The position numbers and the translations under genes were made by a program. Positions 1 to 8,515 of a stretch of 64,000 nt of DNA are shown piece after piece; the stretch's first letter is position 1, and each line of letters starts with the position of its first letter. The DNA comes from Crystallibacter permensis (lineage in GTDB: Bacteria > Actinomycetota > Actinomycetes > Actinomycetales > Micrococcaceae). The notes under the pieces were generated by a model, which worked only from the letters and a program-made list of their open reading frames with translations, was not told the DNA's origin and searched no databases. The stretch spans positions 111,787 to 175,786 of the forward strand of contig NZ_JAODLR010000008.1 in NCBI RefSeq assembly GCF_025960875.1, in the 5' to 3' direction.

Positions 1-1046
1 ACTCGGATTCGAACAAGGAATCCGGCGTGCTGACCAGCCTCTGGGAAATCCACCAGACGCAGCGGGTCCTGCGCGACGTAGCCGCCAAACACGGTGTCCG
101 GCTGCGGCTTTTCCACGGCCGCGGGGGATCCGTGGGCCGTGGCGGAGGGCCTACCTATGACGCCATCCTGGCCCAGCCGAACGGCGTGCTGGAAGGCGAA
201 ATCAAGTTCACCGAGCAGGGCGAAGTCATTTCGGACAAGTACTCGCTGCAGACGCTGGCACGGGAGAACCTGGAACTGGCGCTGGCGGCTGTGCTCGAAG
301 GCTCTGCCCTGCACCGGGAGCCGCGCACCTCCGCCAGCGAACGCCAACGCTACGGGAAGGTGATGGAGACCGTTTCCGACGCGTCCTTCCGCTGCTACCG
401 GGAGCTCATTGAGGATCCGGACCTGCCGGAGTATTTCTTCACCTCGACGCCCGTAGAACAGCTGGGCTCCCTGAAGATCGGCTCACGTCCTTCCATGCGG
501 CCGGATTCGGGCGCCGGACTGGAAGGGCTGCGGGCCATCCCGTGGGTCTTCGGCTGGACCCAGTCACGGCAGATCGTGCCCGGCTGGTACGGCGTCGGTT
601 CGGGGCTGAAGGCCGCGCGCGAGGCCGGTCATGGGGAGATGCTGCAGGAGATGGCGGACCGGTGGCACTTTTTCCAGACCGTGGTCTCCAATGTGGAAAT
701 GACGCTGGTCAAGACGGACCTGGACATCGCCGCGCATTATGTGGCCACGCTGGTGCCTGCCCGGTTGCAGCACCTGTTCGATCGGATCCGCGAGGAGTTC
801 GAGCTCACGGTGGCCGAGGTCCGGCGCCTCACCGGCGAAGTGCGGTTGCTGGACAACCAGCCGGTGCTCAAAAAGTCGTTGGAAGTGCGGGACCAGTATC
901 TGGATCCGATCTCCTACATGCAGGTGGAGCTGCTGCGCCGGATGCGCGAGAACGGGACCTCGGGCGGGGAACCGGATGAAAGCCTGCAGCGGGCCATGCT
1001 GATCACGGTCAACGGCGTGGCGGCGGGTCTGCGCAACACCGGCTGA
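1..1046 (+). CDS. ppc: Phosphoenolpyruvate carboxylase, C-terminal part (5' end outside window)
   Basis: Anaplerotic enzyme that carboxylates PEP to oxaloacetate. The reading frame is open from base 3 with no start, so this is the 3' part of a longer gene; about 347 residues are visible. Family hallmarks are the SDSNKESG segment at the window edge, the glycine-rich catalytic loop [14 protein letters not shown] (His and Arg of the active site), the TEQGE segment, and the invariant C-terminal end GLRNTG. A full PEPC has about 900 residues, so roughly 60 percent of the gene lies upstream. The ATG-like start at 27 is internal and not real. It is followed after 76 bases by an unrelated catabolic gene. 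Confidence 0.95.
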   Translation, partial: SDSNKESGVLTSLWEIHQTQRVLRDVAAKHGVRLRLFHGRGGSVGRGGGPTYDAILAQPNGVLEGEIKFTEQGEVISDKYSLQTLARENLELALAAVLEGSALHREPRTSASERQRYGKVMETVSDASFRCYRELIEDPDLPEYFFTSTPVEQLGSLKIGSRPSMRPDSGAGLEGLRAIPWVFGWTQSRQIVPGWYGVGSGLKAAREAGHGEMLQEMADRWHFFQTVVSNVEMTLVKTDLDIAAHYVATLVPARLQHLFDRIREEFELTVAEVRRLTGEVRLLDNQPVLKKSLEVRDQYLDPISYMQVELLRRMRENGTSGGEPDESLQRAMLITVNGVAAGLRNTG

Positions 1047-1122
1047 GGCGGGCTGGGCGTCGCTTCCGGCCAGTGGAATCCGATTGTTGCCACGGCCACG
1101 GCTGCTGGTCCACGGTGGGAGC

Positions 1123-1809
1123 ATGACCAAGCTCCTGCCTGCCGCCAACCAGTACGGCCACGACGTCTCCGGTGCCATTGCTGCAAATCCCGACGGCGTG
1201 ATCGCCCTGGAACCGGTCCTCGCCCGGATCTGGGAGCTGGCAGCGCCCTTGCTGGCCGTCCGCGACAACGACGCGCACACGCTGTACGCCTTCGGCCTTG
1301 CCCGCGCCTTGCTGGACGTGCGCCCGGAGGCGGATGCCGACGTCGTTCTTCCGGCGATCATGCTGCACGACATCGGCTGGTCGCAGGTGCCCCCGGACGA
1401 GGTGCTCTCCGCAATCGCCCCGGGCGGTGGGCGGCCGGATCTGGTGCTGCTGCATGAGAAGGAAGGTGCCCGCCTGGCGGCGGATATTCTGGCCGAGGTC
1501 GGCTACGACGCGGCCAAAGCTCCCGCGATCCTGAAGATCATCGACGGGCACGACTCGCGGCGCGAGGCACTCTCGGTCGAGGACGCCATTGTGAAGGATT
1601 CGGATAAGACCTGGCGGTTGACCCCGCACGGGATAGACACCGTGATGGACTGGTTTGGCCTGGAGCGGGAGCAGGCCGTGCGGCTGTGCAGCCAGCGGGT
1701 CCACGGCCACCTGTTCACCGAGGAAGCGAAAGCCATGGCGCGGGCATTCTCGGCGCTGGAGTCGGTGACCCTGTGGCCGCAGCGGCGTGCCTTGCTGGCG
1801 GAGGACTAG
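1123..1809 (+). CDS. HD-domain phosphohydrolase, CreD-like paralogue
   Basis: 228-residue HD-superfamily metal-dependent phosphohydrolase. The metal-binding doublet is H82-D83 in the context MLHDIGW. Further conserved blocks are HEKEGARLA, IIDGHDSR and VEDAIVKDSDKTWR. The same blocks in the same order occur in the creD-like gene at 9847-10620 (HDTGW, HEAEGCKVA, IIDGHDTR, LEDALVRDADRLWR), so the two are paralogues. The ATG at 1123 has a GTGGGAG ribosome site directly upstream; the TTG at 1084 lacks one. It lies 58 bases before the IclR regulator in the same direction. It probably removes phosphate from a phosphorylated aromatic intermediate or a related ester; the exact substrate is unknown. 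Confidence 0.8.
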   Translation: MTKLLPAANQYGHDVSGAIAANPDGVIALEPVLARIWELAAPLLAVRDNDAHTLYAFGLARALLDVRPEADADVVLPAIMLHDIGWSQVPPDEVLSAIAPGGGRPDLVLLHEKEGARLAADILAEVGYDAAKAPAILKIIDGHDSRREALSVEDAIVKDSDKTWRLTPHGIDTVMDWFGLEREQAVRLCSQRVHGHLFTEEAKAMARAFSALESVTLWPQRRALLAED

Positions 1810-1867
1810 ACTCGGTTTCGGCTGGCGGCAGGTGCCGGGCCGGGAGCGGCCGGATGAGGAGGCAGCG

Positions 1868-2653
1868 ATGGCGGGCGGGAGCCGCGATGCGGGACGATCC
1901 GTGACCTCCAGGGTGCTTGCCATCCTTGAGGCCTTCGAAAAGGCCCGCGGATCGCTCAGCCTTACGGAGATTTCCGAGGGATCCGGGTTGCCCCTCAGCA
2001 CCACCCACCGGCTGGTCGCCGAACTGGCCGACTGGGGATTCCTCTCGCGCGGAGCCAACGGCCGCTACCAGCTGGGGATCCGGCTGTGGGAGCTGGCGCA
2101 GAACGCCGGACGGCAGCTGCGCGAGGCCGCGCGGCCTTTCGTCCAGGAACTGTTCTCCCTCACCGGTGAAACATCCCAGCTCGCGGTCCGCGAGGGGCAC
2201 GAGGTGCTCTATATCGAGCGCATCTACGGAACTAAGCGCGTCCCGCGCGCCTCCCGGGTCGGCGGGCGGCTACCGATGCATGCCACCGCCGTCGGCAAGG
2301 TGATCCTGGCCTTCGAGGAGGAGTGGGTGCGCATCGCCTACCTGAACCGCGAGCTGGAACGGCCAACGGCCCATACGCATATCCACGCCGGCCGGCTGGC
2401 GAAGGAACTCGACACCATCCGTGAGCAGGGCTTTGCCACCACGCTGGAGGAAGTCCGGCTTGGATCCTGCTCGATCGCCGTTCCGGTCTTCCACACCGGC
2501 GTCATCGGTGCCGGACTGGGGCTGGTGCTGCCGACGGCGCAGGCGGCCACCATGAACCGGCACCTGCCTGTGCTCAAAGGAGTCTCGGTGCAGATCGAGC
2601 GCGCCACGGCCCACATCCCGCTCGAAACGCTGCTGGGCAGCCACCGCAAATAG
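1868..2653 (+). CDS. creR: IclR-family transcriptional regulator of the cre cluster
   Basis: 261-residue regulator. An N-terminal winged helix-turn-helix (about residues 12-75, with LTEISEGSGLPLSTTHRL as recognition region) precedes the IclR effector-binding domain (about 80-255, with SQLAVREGHEVLYIER and the C-terminal SIAVPVF and GAGLGLVLP blocks). The ATG at 1868 is preceded by GAGGAGG at good spacing; the longer ORF from 1787 has no ribosome site. It stands immediately upstream of the P450 gene and in the same direction. By family and by position relative to the C. glutamicum cre cluster it should control the downstream catabolic operon with a phenolic compound as effector; that role is inferred. 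Confidence 0.8.
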   Translation: MAGGSRDAGRSVTSRVLAILEAFEKARGSLSLTEISEGSGLPLSTTHRLVAELADWGFLSRGANGRYQLGIRLWELAQNAGRQLREAARPFVQELFSLTGETSQLAVREGHEVLYIERIYGTKRVPRASRVGGRLPMHATAVGKVILAFEEEWVRIAYLNRELERPTAHTHIHAGRLAKELDTIREQGFATTLEEVRLGSCSIAVPVFHTGVIGAGLGLVLPTAQAATMNRHLPVLKGVSVQIERATAHIPLETLLGSHRK

Positions 2654-2824
2654 CCGCAGCCTGCACGGCTCCAGGGAAGCCAGGACGCCGTCGTCGTTCT
2701 ATTCAGTTTCTACTCAGTGGAAGTACGTGATGTGCACCACGGGGTGATGTGGACAACACTGGTGTGAACGAACCCGTTGGACGGTCCAGCAGCCGCCAAC
2801 GGGAACCAACCCCAAGGAGAACAG
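2654..2824 (+). promoter_or_regulatory. Regulator-P450 intergenic region with direct repeats
   Basis: 171 bases between the IclR gene and the P450 gene. Two exact copies of GTGATGTG lie at 2727-2734 and 2744-2751, 17 bases apart, and two TCAGT-centred copies lie at 2701-2707 and 2712-2718. The paired repeats are candidate operators for the upstream IclR protein. The P450 ribosome site AAGGAGA is at the 3' end of this stretch. No clear -10/-35 pair was identified. Confidence 0.35.
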
Positions 2825-4102
2825 ATGTCACCCTCGACGGAAACGGCGGCCCGCTGCCCGTTCGGCCACGGAGCCGAGGCGCCTGCCGGGCACCACGGCT
2901 ACGAACCGTTCCAGATGAAGGATCCATTCCCCGCCTACGCGGAACTGCGGGCCGAGCAGCCGGTCATGTTCGACGAGCGCATCGGCTACTACGTAGTTTC
3001 CCGCTACGACGACATCAAGGCAGTTTTCGAGGACTGGGAGACCTTCTCCAGCGAAAACGCGCAGGCCCCGGTCCGCGAGCGCGGCCCGGCCGCCAAGAAG
3101 ATCATGGAAGAGGGCGGCTTCACCGCGTACTCGGGACTCTCCGCCCGCCGCCCGCCGGAGCACACCCGGATCCGCTCGGTAGTCCAGAAGGCCTTCACGC
3201 CCCGCCGCTACAAGGCGCTGGAGCCCTTCATCCGCCAGAACGTGGTGGACCTGGTGGAGAAGATGCTGGCGCGGCCCGAGCGCACCGGCGACCTGGTCAA
3301 GGATCTGGCCTACGACGTCCCGACGATCACCATCCTCACGTTGATCGGTGCCGATGTCAGCCAGGTGGATCAGTTCAAGCGCTGGAGCGATTCCCGTGCG
3401 GCGATGACCTGGGGCGACCTGAGCGATGACCAGCAGATCCCGCATGCGCACAACCTGGTGGAGTACTGGCAGGAATGCCTGCGCCTGGTCCGCGTGGCCC
3501 ATGAGGAGGGCGGCGACAACCTCACCGGCGACCTGGTGCGTGCGCAGAACGACGGCGCGGAGATCTCCGACCACGAGATCGCGTCAGTCCTCTACAGCCT
3601 GCTTTTCGCCGGCCACGAAACCACCACCACGCTGATCGCCAATTCACTGCGCGTGCTGCTGGCCCGCCCGGAACAGTGGGCGGTACTGGTCGAGGAGCCG
3701 AAGAAGATCCCCGGCGCCATCGACGAAGTCCTGCGCTATGCCGGCTCGATTGTCGGCTGGCGGCGCAAGGCGCTCAAAGACACCGAGGTCGGCGGGGTGA
3801 AGATCGAAGAAGGCGGACAGCTGCTGTTGCTGATGGGCTCGGCGAACCGCGAAGAGGGCAAGTTCGAGAACGGCGAAGATTTCGACATCTCCCGCCCCAA
3901 CGCCCGCGAGCACCTGTCCTTCGGCTTCGGCATCCACTACTGCCTGGGCAACATGCTGGCCAAACTGCAGGCCAAGATCGCCCTCGAGGAAGTCGCCCGG
4001 CTTGCCCCGAACCTGAAACTGCAGGACCCCGAGGACATCGCGTTCCGCGAAAACCTGTCCTTCCGGGTCCCCGAAACCGTTCCAGTCAGCTGGGAGGCAT
4101 AA
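2825..4102 (+). CDS. creJ: Cytochrome P450 (CreJ-like)
   Basis: 425-residue soluble bacterial P450. The oxygen-binding I-helix motif AGHET is at residues 262-266, the K-helix ExxR at 301-304 (EVLR), and the heme-thiolate loop FGFGIHYCLG has its cysteine at residue 373. The ATG at 2825 follows AAGGAGA; an in-frame start at 2777 lacks a site. The ORF is followed after 4 bases by the kinase subunit. The ferredoxin and ferredoxin reductase needed for a class I system are encoded in the same operon. In the C. glutamicum cre pathway the P450 CreJ oxidises the methyl group of 4-cresyl phosphate stepwise to the acid; this gene's position between creR and the creI/creH pair supports the same job. Confidence 0.85.
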   Translation: MSPSTETAARCPFGHGAEAPAGHHGYEPFQMKDPFPAYAELRAEQPVMFDERIGYYVVSRYDDIKAVFEDWETFSSENAQAPVRERGPAAKKIMEEGGFTAYSGLSARRPPEHTRIRSVVQKAFTPRRYKALEPFIRQNVVDLVEKMLARPERTGDLVKDLAYDVPTITILTLIGADVSQVDQFKRWSDSRAAMTWGDLSDDQQIPHAHNLVEYWQECLRLVRVAHEEGGDNLTGDLVRAQNDGAEISDHEIASVLYSLLFAGHETTTTLIANSLRVLLARPEQWAVLVEEPKKIPGAIDEVLRYAGSIVGWRRKALKDTEVGGVKIEEGGQLLLLMGSANREEGKFENGEDFDISRPNAREHLSFGFGIHYCLGNMLAKLQAKIALEEVARLAPNLKLQDPEDIAFRENLSFRVPETVPVSWEA

Positions 4103-4106
4103 GCAC

Positions 4107-5312
4107 ATGGAAAGCAACGAGTACATCCAGTTCTTCGACGGCGGCCTCGAGCCGAAGCTCGAAACGCTCGGCGGCAAGGGCGCATCCCTGGTCACGATGA
4201 CCGCTGCCGGCATGCCGGTTCCGCCCGGGTTCGTGGTCACTACCGCCGAATTTGATGCGTTTATGGCAGAAGCCGGCATCACCCGGCACATCAACGAACT
4301 GCTGGGGGGCCTCGATCCCGAAGACGTGGCCCAGGTGGACAAGGTCTCCGCGGCTATCCGCGAGGACATCTGCTCCCGGCCTGTTCCCGAGGCCATCCGG
4401 GCCATGACCATCCAGGCTTACGAATCCCTGATGTCCCGGTTCGAGACGCCGGTCCCGGTGGCTGTGCGCTCCAGCGCCACGGCCGAGGACCTGCCGGACG
4501 CCTCGTTTGCAGGCCAGCAGGACACCTATCTGTGGCTGGAAGGCATCAAAGCCGTCACCGAGCACATCCGCCAGTGCTGGGCCTCGCTCTACACCTCGCG
4601 CGCCATCATCTACCGGCTGAAGAACAACATTCCCGACGAGGGACTGTCCATGGCCGTGGTGGTGCAGAAGATGGTCAACTCCAAGGTCTCCGGCGTTGCC
4701 ATCACCATGGACCCGGCCAACGGGGACCGCTCCAAGATCACCATCGACTCTTCCTACGGTGTCGGCGAAATGGTGGTCTCGGGCCAGGTCACCCCGGACA
4801 ACATCGTGCTGGACAAGGTGACGCTTGCGCTCGTGTCCGAACACCTGGGCGACAAGCACGCGGAACTCGTTCCCGACAGCACCGCACGCGCCCTCGTGGA
4901 ACGGGAGGTCGATGCCGAGCGCCGCGCCCGCCGCAGCCTGAACGATGAGGAAGCCAAGGCCGTGGCACAGATGGCCAAACGGGCCGAGAAGCACTACAAG
5001 TGCCCGCAGGACGTGGAATGGGCCCTGGATGCGGACCTGCCCGACGGCGAGAATCTGCTGCTGCTTCAGTCCCGCCCCGAAACGGTACATTCCTCCAAGC
5101 CGGCGGTTCCCACAGCCACCAGCACCGGCGGATACGCCGCAGCCTTCGGCGCCACCGGGACCAAGGCTGTTTCCACCACCGGCTCCACCCCGGTAGCGGG
5201 CTCTGCACCAGTTGCCGGTTTCGCCACCAGCTCCACCCGCTCCACCGGCACCGCCAGCAGCGCCTTCAGCCTCGGCAGCATCACCGCTTCGCTGCTCAAA
5301 CCCTCGGTCTGA
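4107..5312 (+). CDS. creI: PEP synthase/PPDK-type ATP-binding subunit of aryl phosphate synthase (CreI-like)
   Basis: 401 residues. Residues about 15-325 form the PPDK N-terminal ATP-binding domain: KGASLVTM near 24-31, PVPPGFVVTT near 37-46, the VRSSATAEDLPDASFAGQ block near 119-137, and the closing LLLLQSRPET near 318-326. It lacks the phosphohistidine domain, which is on the next gene, so ATP-grasp and swivelling domains are split. The two subunits together resemble phenylphosphate synthase and 4-methylbenzyl phosphate synthase CreHI, which use ATP to phosphorylate a phenol. The H/I assignment follows colinearity with creCDEFGHIR and may be swapped. From about residue 327 to the end is an Ala/Thr/Ser/Gly-rich tail with no domain character. 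Confidence 0.78.
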   Translation: MESNEYIQFFDGGLEPKLETLGGKGASLVTMTAAGMPVPPGFVVTTAEFDAFMAEAGITRHINELLGGLDPEDVAQVDKVSAAIREDICSRPVPEAIRAMTIQAYESLMSRFETPVPVAVRSSATAEDLPDASFAGQQDTYLWLEGIKAVTEHIRQCWASLYTSRAIIYRLKNNIPDEGLSMAVVVQKMVNSKVSGVAITMDPANGDRSKITIDSSYGVGEMVVSGQVTPDNIVLDKVTLALVSEHLGDKHAELVPDSTARALVEREVDAERRARRSLNDEEAKAVAQMAKRAEKHYKCPQDVEWALDADLPDGENLLLLQSRPETVHSSKPAVPTATSTGGYAAAFGATGTKAVSTTGSTPVAGSAPVAGFATSSTRSTGTASSAFSLGSITASLLKPSV

Positions 5313-5368
5313 AACCCGCCGTTATCGACCCACAGGCTCACCGCCGAGCCACCATCGAAAGGTCCGTC

Positions 5369-7240
5369 ATGTCCATGAAGTCTTTCCCGAAGCCCTCTGA
5401 GCTGCCGGTGCCTGCCGGCGCCGAGGGGTGGGAGCAGATTTACCCGTATTATCTGGTGTTCCAGGACAAGCTGAAGGAGCAGGAGGACGCGAAGTTCTGG
5501 TTCTGTGACAGCCAGCATTGGCCTACCGTTTTCAAGCCGTTCGAAACCATTGGCGGGGAGTTCGCGGTCAAGTGCCTGGGCCAGTACAACGCCCGGCACC
5601 TGATGATTCCCAACGCCAACGGCATCGAGTTCCGTGTGCATCTGGGCTACCTGTACATGTCCCCGATCCCGGTTCCCGAGGACCAGATCGCGGCCCGGGT
5701 CCCGCATTTCGAGCAGCGGGTGGGTCACTACTTCCAGAACTGGGAGGAGCTGCTGCGGCAGTGGCACGTGAAGGTCCGCGGCACCATTGACGAGATGGAG
5801 ACGCTGTCCTACAACAAGCTGCCGGACATGGTCCCGATGGACGACATCACCACCGGCAAGGCGATGGACGGCTCCGAGGTCCTGCTGGAGAACTACGACC
5901 GCCTGATCCAGCTGGCCTACCAGAACTGGCAGTACCACTTCGAGTTCCTGAACCTGGGCTACATCGCCTACCTGGACTTCTTCAACTTCTGCAAGGAAGT
6001 CTTCCCCAACATCCCGGACCAGTCCATCGCGACCATGGTCCAGGGCGTGGACATGGAGCTGTTCCGGCCGGACGATGAGCTCAAGAAACTCGCCAAACTG
6101 GCCGTGGAGCTTCACTTGGAGTCCGCCTTCGGCAATACGGACGACGTCGATGCCACCTTGGGTGCCATTGCTGCGGCACCGGGCGGGGAGCGTTGGATTG
6201 CCCAGTACGAAGGCGCGAAGGATCCGTGGTTCAACTTCACCGTGGGCAACGGTTTCTACGGGCACGACAAGTACTGGTACGAGCACCAGGAGATCCCGCT
6301 GGGCTACATTGCCGATTACATCCGCCGGCTCGGCGAGGGCCAGAACATCATGCGGCCGACCGAGGAACTGATCGTGGAGAAGGACCGCATCGTCGAGGAG
6401 TACCGGGACCTGCTTGAAGGTGAAACCCAGGCCCTCTTCGACGCCAAGCGCCAGCTCGCCGCCACCGCCTACCCGTACGTGGAAAACCACAACTTCTACA
6501 TTGAGCACTGGACCATGGGCGTGTTCTGGCGCAAGATCCGCGAACTGTCGCGGATGATGCACGCCGAGGGCTTCTGGACCGAACCCGATGACCTGCTCTA
6601 CCTGAACCGCAACGAGGTCCGCGACGCACTGTTCGACCTGGTCACCGGCTGGGGTGTGGGCGCCGAGCCGATCGGCCCCACCTACTGGCCGGAGGAGATC
6701 GAACGCCGCCGCGGCATTGTCGATGCGCTCAAGACCGCCCGTCCACAGCCGGCGCTGAACACGCCGCCGGAGTCCATCACCGAACCGTTCACCCGGATGC
6801 TCTGGGGCATCACCACCGAGCAGGTCCAGCAGTGGCTGGGCGCGGGCGAGGAAGTCGAGGGCGGCGGACTGCGCGGCATGGCGGCCTCACCCGGCGTCGT
6901 CGAGGGCTTTGCCCGCGTCGTGACGGACTCGGATCAGCTCTCCGAGGTCCAGCAGGGCGAGATCCTGGTGGCCACCGTGACTTCGCCGTCCTGGGGCCCG
7001 ATCTTCGGCAAGATCAAGGCCACCGTGACGGATATCGGCGGCATGATGAGCCACGCCGCCATTGTCTGCCGCGAGTACGGGCTGCCGGCGGTCACCGGAA
7101 CGGGCAGCGGCTCGACCACCATCAAGACCGGGCAGCTGCTGCGGGTCGACGGTACCAAGGGCATCGTCCAGATTCTGGATAACGAGGAACCTGAACCCCT
7201 CGTGACCGGTCCCGGTGCTCACAGCCACAGCCACGCCTGA
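5369..7240 (+). CDS. creH: PEP-utilising mobile-domain subunit of aryl phosphate synthase (CreH-like)
   Basis: 623 residues. The C-terminal part is a PEP-utilising enzyme mobile domain with GGMMSHAAIVCREYG, where the His near residue 562 is the expected phospho-carrier. The large N-terminal part (about 1-470) is rich in Trp, Tyr and Phe and is expected to bind the phenol. The protein ends in a short His-rich tail (HSHSHA). The start at 5369 follows GAAAGG; the frame is open upstream to 5000 but that part overlaps the previous gene. It lies 56 bases after the ATP-binding subunit. Together they should phosphorylate 4-cresol or a related phenol at the hydroxyl group. Confidence 0.78.
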   Translation: MSMKSFPKPSELPVPAGAEGWEQIYPYYLVFQDKLKEQEDAKFWFCDSQHWPTVFKPFETIGGEFAVKCLGQYNARHLMIPNANGIEFRVHLGYLYMSPIPVPEDQIAARVPHFEQRVGHYFQNWEELLRQWHVKVRGTIDEMETLSYNKLPDMVPMDDITTGKAMDGSEVLLENYDRLIQLAYQNWQYHFEFLNLGYIAYLDFFNFCKEVFPNIPDQSIATMVQGVDMELFRPDDELKKLAKLAVELHLESAFGNTDDVDATLGAIAAAPGGERWIAQYEGAKDPWFNFTVGNGFYGHDKYWYEHQEIPLGYIADYIRRLGEGQNIMRPTEELIVEKDRIVEEYRDLLEGETQALFDAKRQLAATAYPYVENHNFYIEHWTMGVFWRKIRELSRMMHAEGFWTEPDDLLYLNRNEVRDALFDLVTGWGVGAEPIGPTYWPEEIERRRGIVDALKTARPQPALNTPPESITEPFTRMLWGITTEQVQQWLGAGEEVEGGGLRGMAASPGVVEGFARVVTDSDQLSEVQQGEILVATVTSPSWGPIFGKIKATVTDIGGMMSHAAIVCREYGLPAVTGTGSGSTTIKTGQLLRVDGTKGIVQILDNEEPEPLVTGPGAHSHSHA

Positions 7241-7332
7241 GTACCTCCACCCAGGTGATCCCAGTGCCGGGCCGGGCGAGCTGTCCCTTCCCAAGGCCCC
7301 GGCCCGGCACGACCCAACGCAAAGGTTTGAAG

Positions 7333-8145
7333 ATGACGCAGCAACCCACGGACGCCAACGACGCCGCTGCTACCCGCGGCGTCGAGCGGGCCGACCCTGA
7401 TACGGCGCAGCGGACCGTGCTGATCACCGGCGCCGCCGGGGGTCTCGGCCGGGCTTTCGCACTCGGCTTCGCCGGCCGCGGCTACCGGGTGGCCGTCGCG
7501 GACGTGAACCTGGAAGGCGCCGAAGAAACGGCCAAGCTGGTCCGCGAAGCCGGTGCCGACGCGGCGGCTTACCGGGCCGACGTGACGGATCCCGCGTCCA
7601 CCGAGTCGCTCGCCGCCCAAGTGGCGGAATTCGGGAACGGCCGCATCGACGTCGTACTCAATAACGCGGCCATTTACGCCACGGTGACCCGAACGCCGTT
7701 CGAGGACATCGACCCGGACGAATGGGACCTGGTGATGAATGTGAACCTCAAGGGCCCGTGGCTGGTGACCCGTGCGGCGAGCCCCTACCTGGCCGACGGC
7801 GGGCGCGTCATCAACCTCTCCAGCGCCACCATCTTCTCCGGCTCGGAGCAGTGGCTGCACTACGTCGCCTCCAAGGGCGGGGTGGTTGCGCTGACCCGGG
7901 TGCTGGCCAAGGAGCTGGGCCGGCGCGGCATCACCGTCAACGCGATCGCGCCAGGCTTCACGCTCACCGAGGCCAGCTACTCGCTAATGGAGGACGCCGA
8001 AAGCTACGGCGTGGACCGCGGGGCGCTCAAGCGGGCCAGCCAGCCCGAAGACATCGTCGGGGCCGCGCTGTTCCTGGCCGGTCCGGACAGCTCGTACATC
8101 ACCGGACAAACCATGGTGGTCGACGGCGGCCGCCAGTTCATCTAA
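7333..8145 (+). CDS. creG: Short-chain dehydrogenase/reductase (CreG-like alcohol dehydrogenase)
   Basis: 270-residue classical SDR. The nucleotide-binding motif is TGAAGGLG near residues 36-43, the NNAA motif follows in the central strand, and the catalytic set is S163/S164, Y177 and K181 (YVASK). The C-terminal QPEDIVGAALFLAGPDSSYITGQ is typical of the family. The ATG at 7333 is chosen because the sequence between 7255 and 7333 lacks a ribosome site and the N-terminus before it is low in family character. In the cre pathway CreG oxidises 4-hydroxybenzyl alcohol to the aldehyde after dephosphorylation; position between creH and creF matches. Confidence 0.78.
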   Translation: MTQQPTDANDAAATRGVERADPDTAQRTVLITGAAGGLGRAFALGFAGRGYRVAVADVNLEGAEETAKLVREAGADAAAYRADVTDPASTESLAAQVAEFGNGRIDVVLNNAAIYATVTRTPFEDIDPDEWDLVMNVNLKGPWLVTRAASPYLADGGRVINLSSATIFSGSEQWLHYVASKGGVVALTRVLAKELGRRGITVNAIAPGFTLTEASYSLMEDAESYGVDRGALKRASQPEDIVGAALFLAGPDSSYITGQTMVVDGGRQFI

Positions 8146-8192
8146 AGCTTCCACCCAACTTCCAACACAAGATTCCACCCCAAGGAGGAGCC

Positions 8193-8513
8193 ATGCCAAC
8201 GGTTTATTTCACCGACACGGAAGGCACCACACGCGAGATCACCGGCAACACCGGGGACTCGGTCATGGAGACGGCCGTCCGCAACGGCGTCCCCGGCATC
8301 GTCGCCGAATGCGGCGGTTCGCTGTCCTGCGCCACCTGCCACGTTTTTGTCCGCGAGGACGAGCTGCCCGAGCTGCCGCCCATGGAGGACATGGAGGACG
8401 AAATGCTCTACGGCACCGCGGTGGACCGCGAGGACAACTCCCGCCTGTCCTGCCAGCTGAAGCTCTGCGACGGCCAGGACATCCACGTCACCACACCGGA
8501 AACACAGGTCTGA
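8193..8513 (+). CDS. creF: [2Fe-2S] ferredoxin, putidaredoxin type (CreF-like)
   Basis: 106-residue ferredoxin with cluster ligands C40, C46, C49 and C87, the C-x5-C-x2-C-x37-C spacing of adrenodoxin/putidaredoxin-type proteins that serve class I P450s. An AAGGAGGAG ribosome site precedes the ATG at 8193. It sits 47 bases after the SDR gene and 2 bases before its likely reductase. It should pass electrons from the reductase to the P450 of the same operon. Confidence 0.9.
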   Translation: MPTVYFTDTEGTTREITGNTGDSVMETAVRNGVPGIVAECGGSLSCATCHVFVREDELPELPPMEDMEDEMLYGTAVDREDNSRLSCQLKLCDGQDIHVTTPETQV

Positions 8514-8515
8514 TC

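Noticed and set aside
5066..6562. 498-codon open frame on the minus strand under creH
   Set aside because: It lies fully antisense to a gene with clear family motifs and its own translation has no recognisable domain; it is a product of high GC codon bias.
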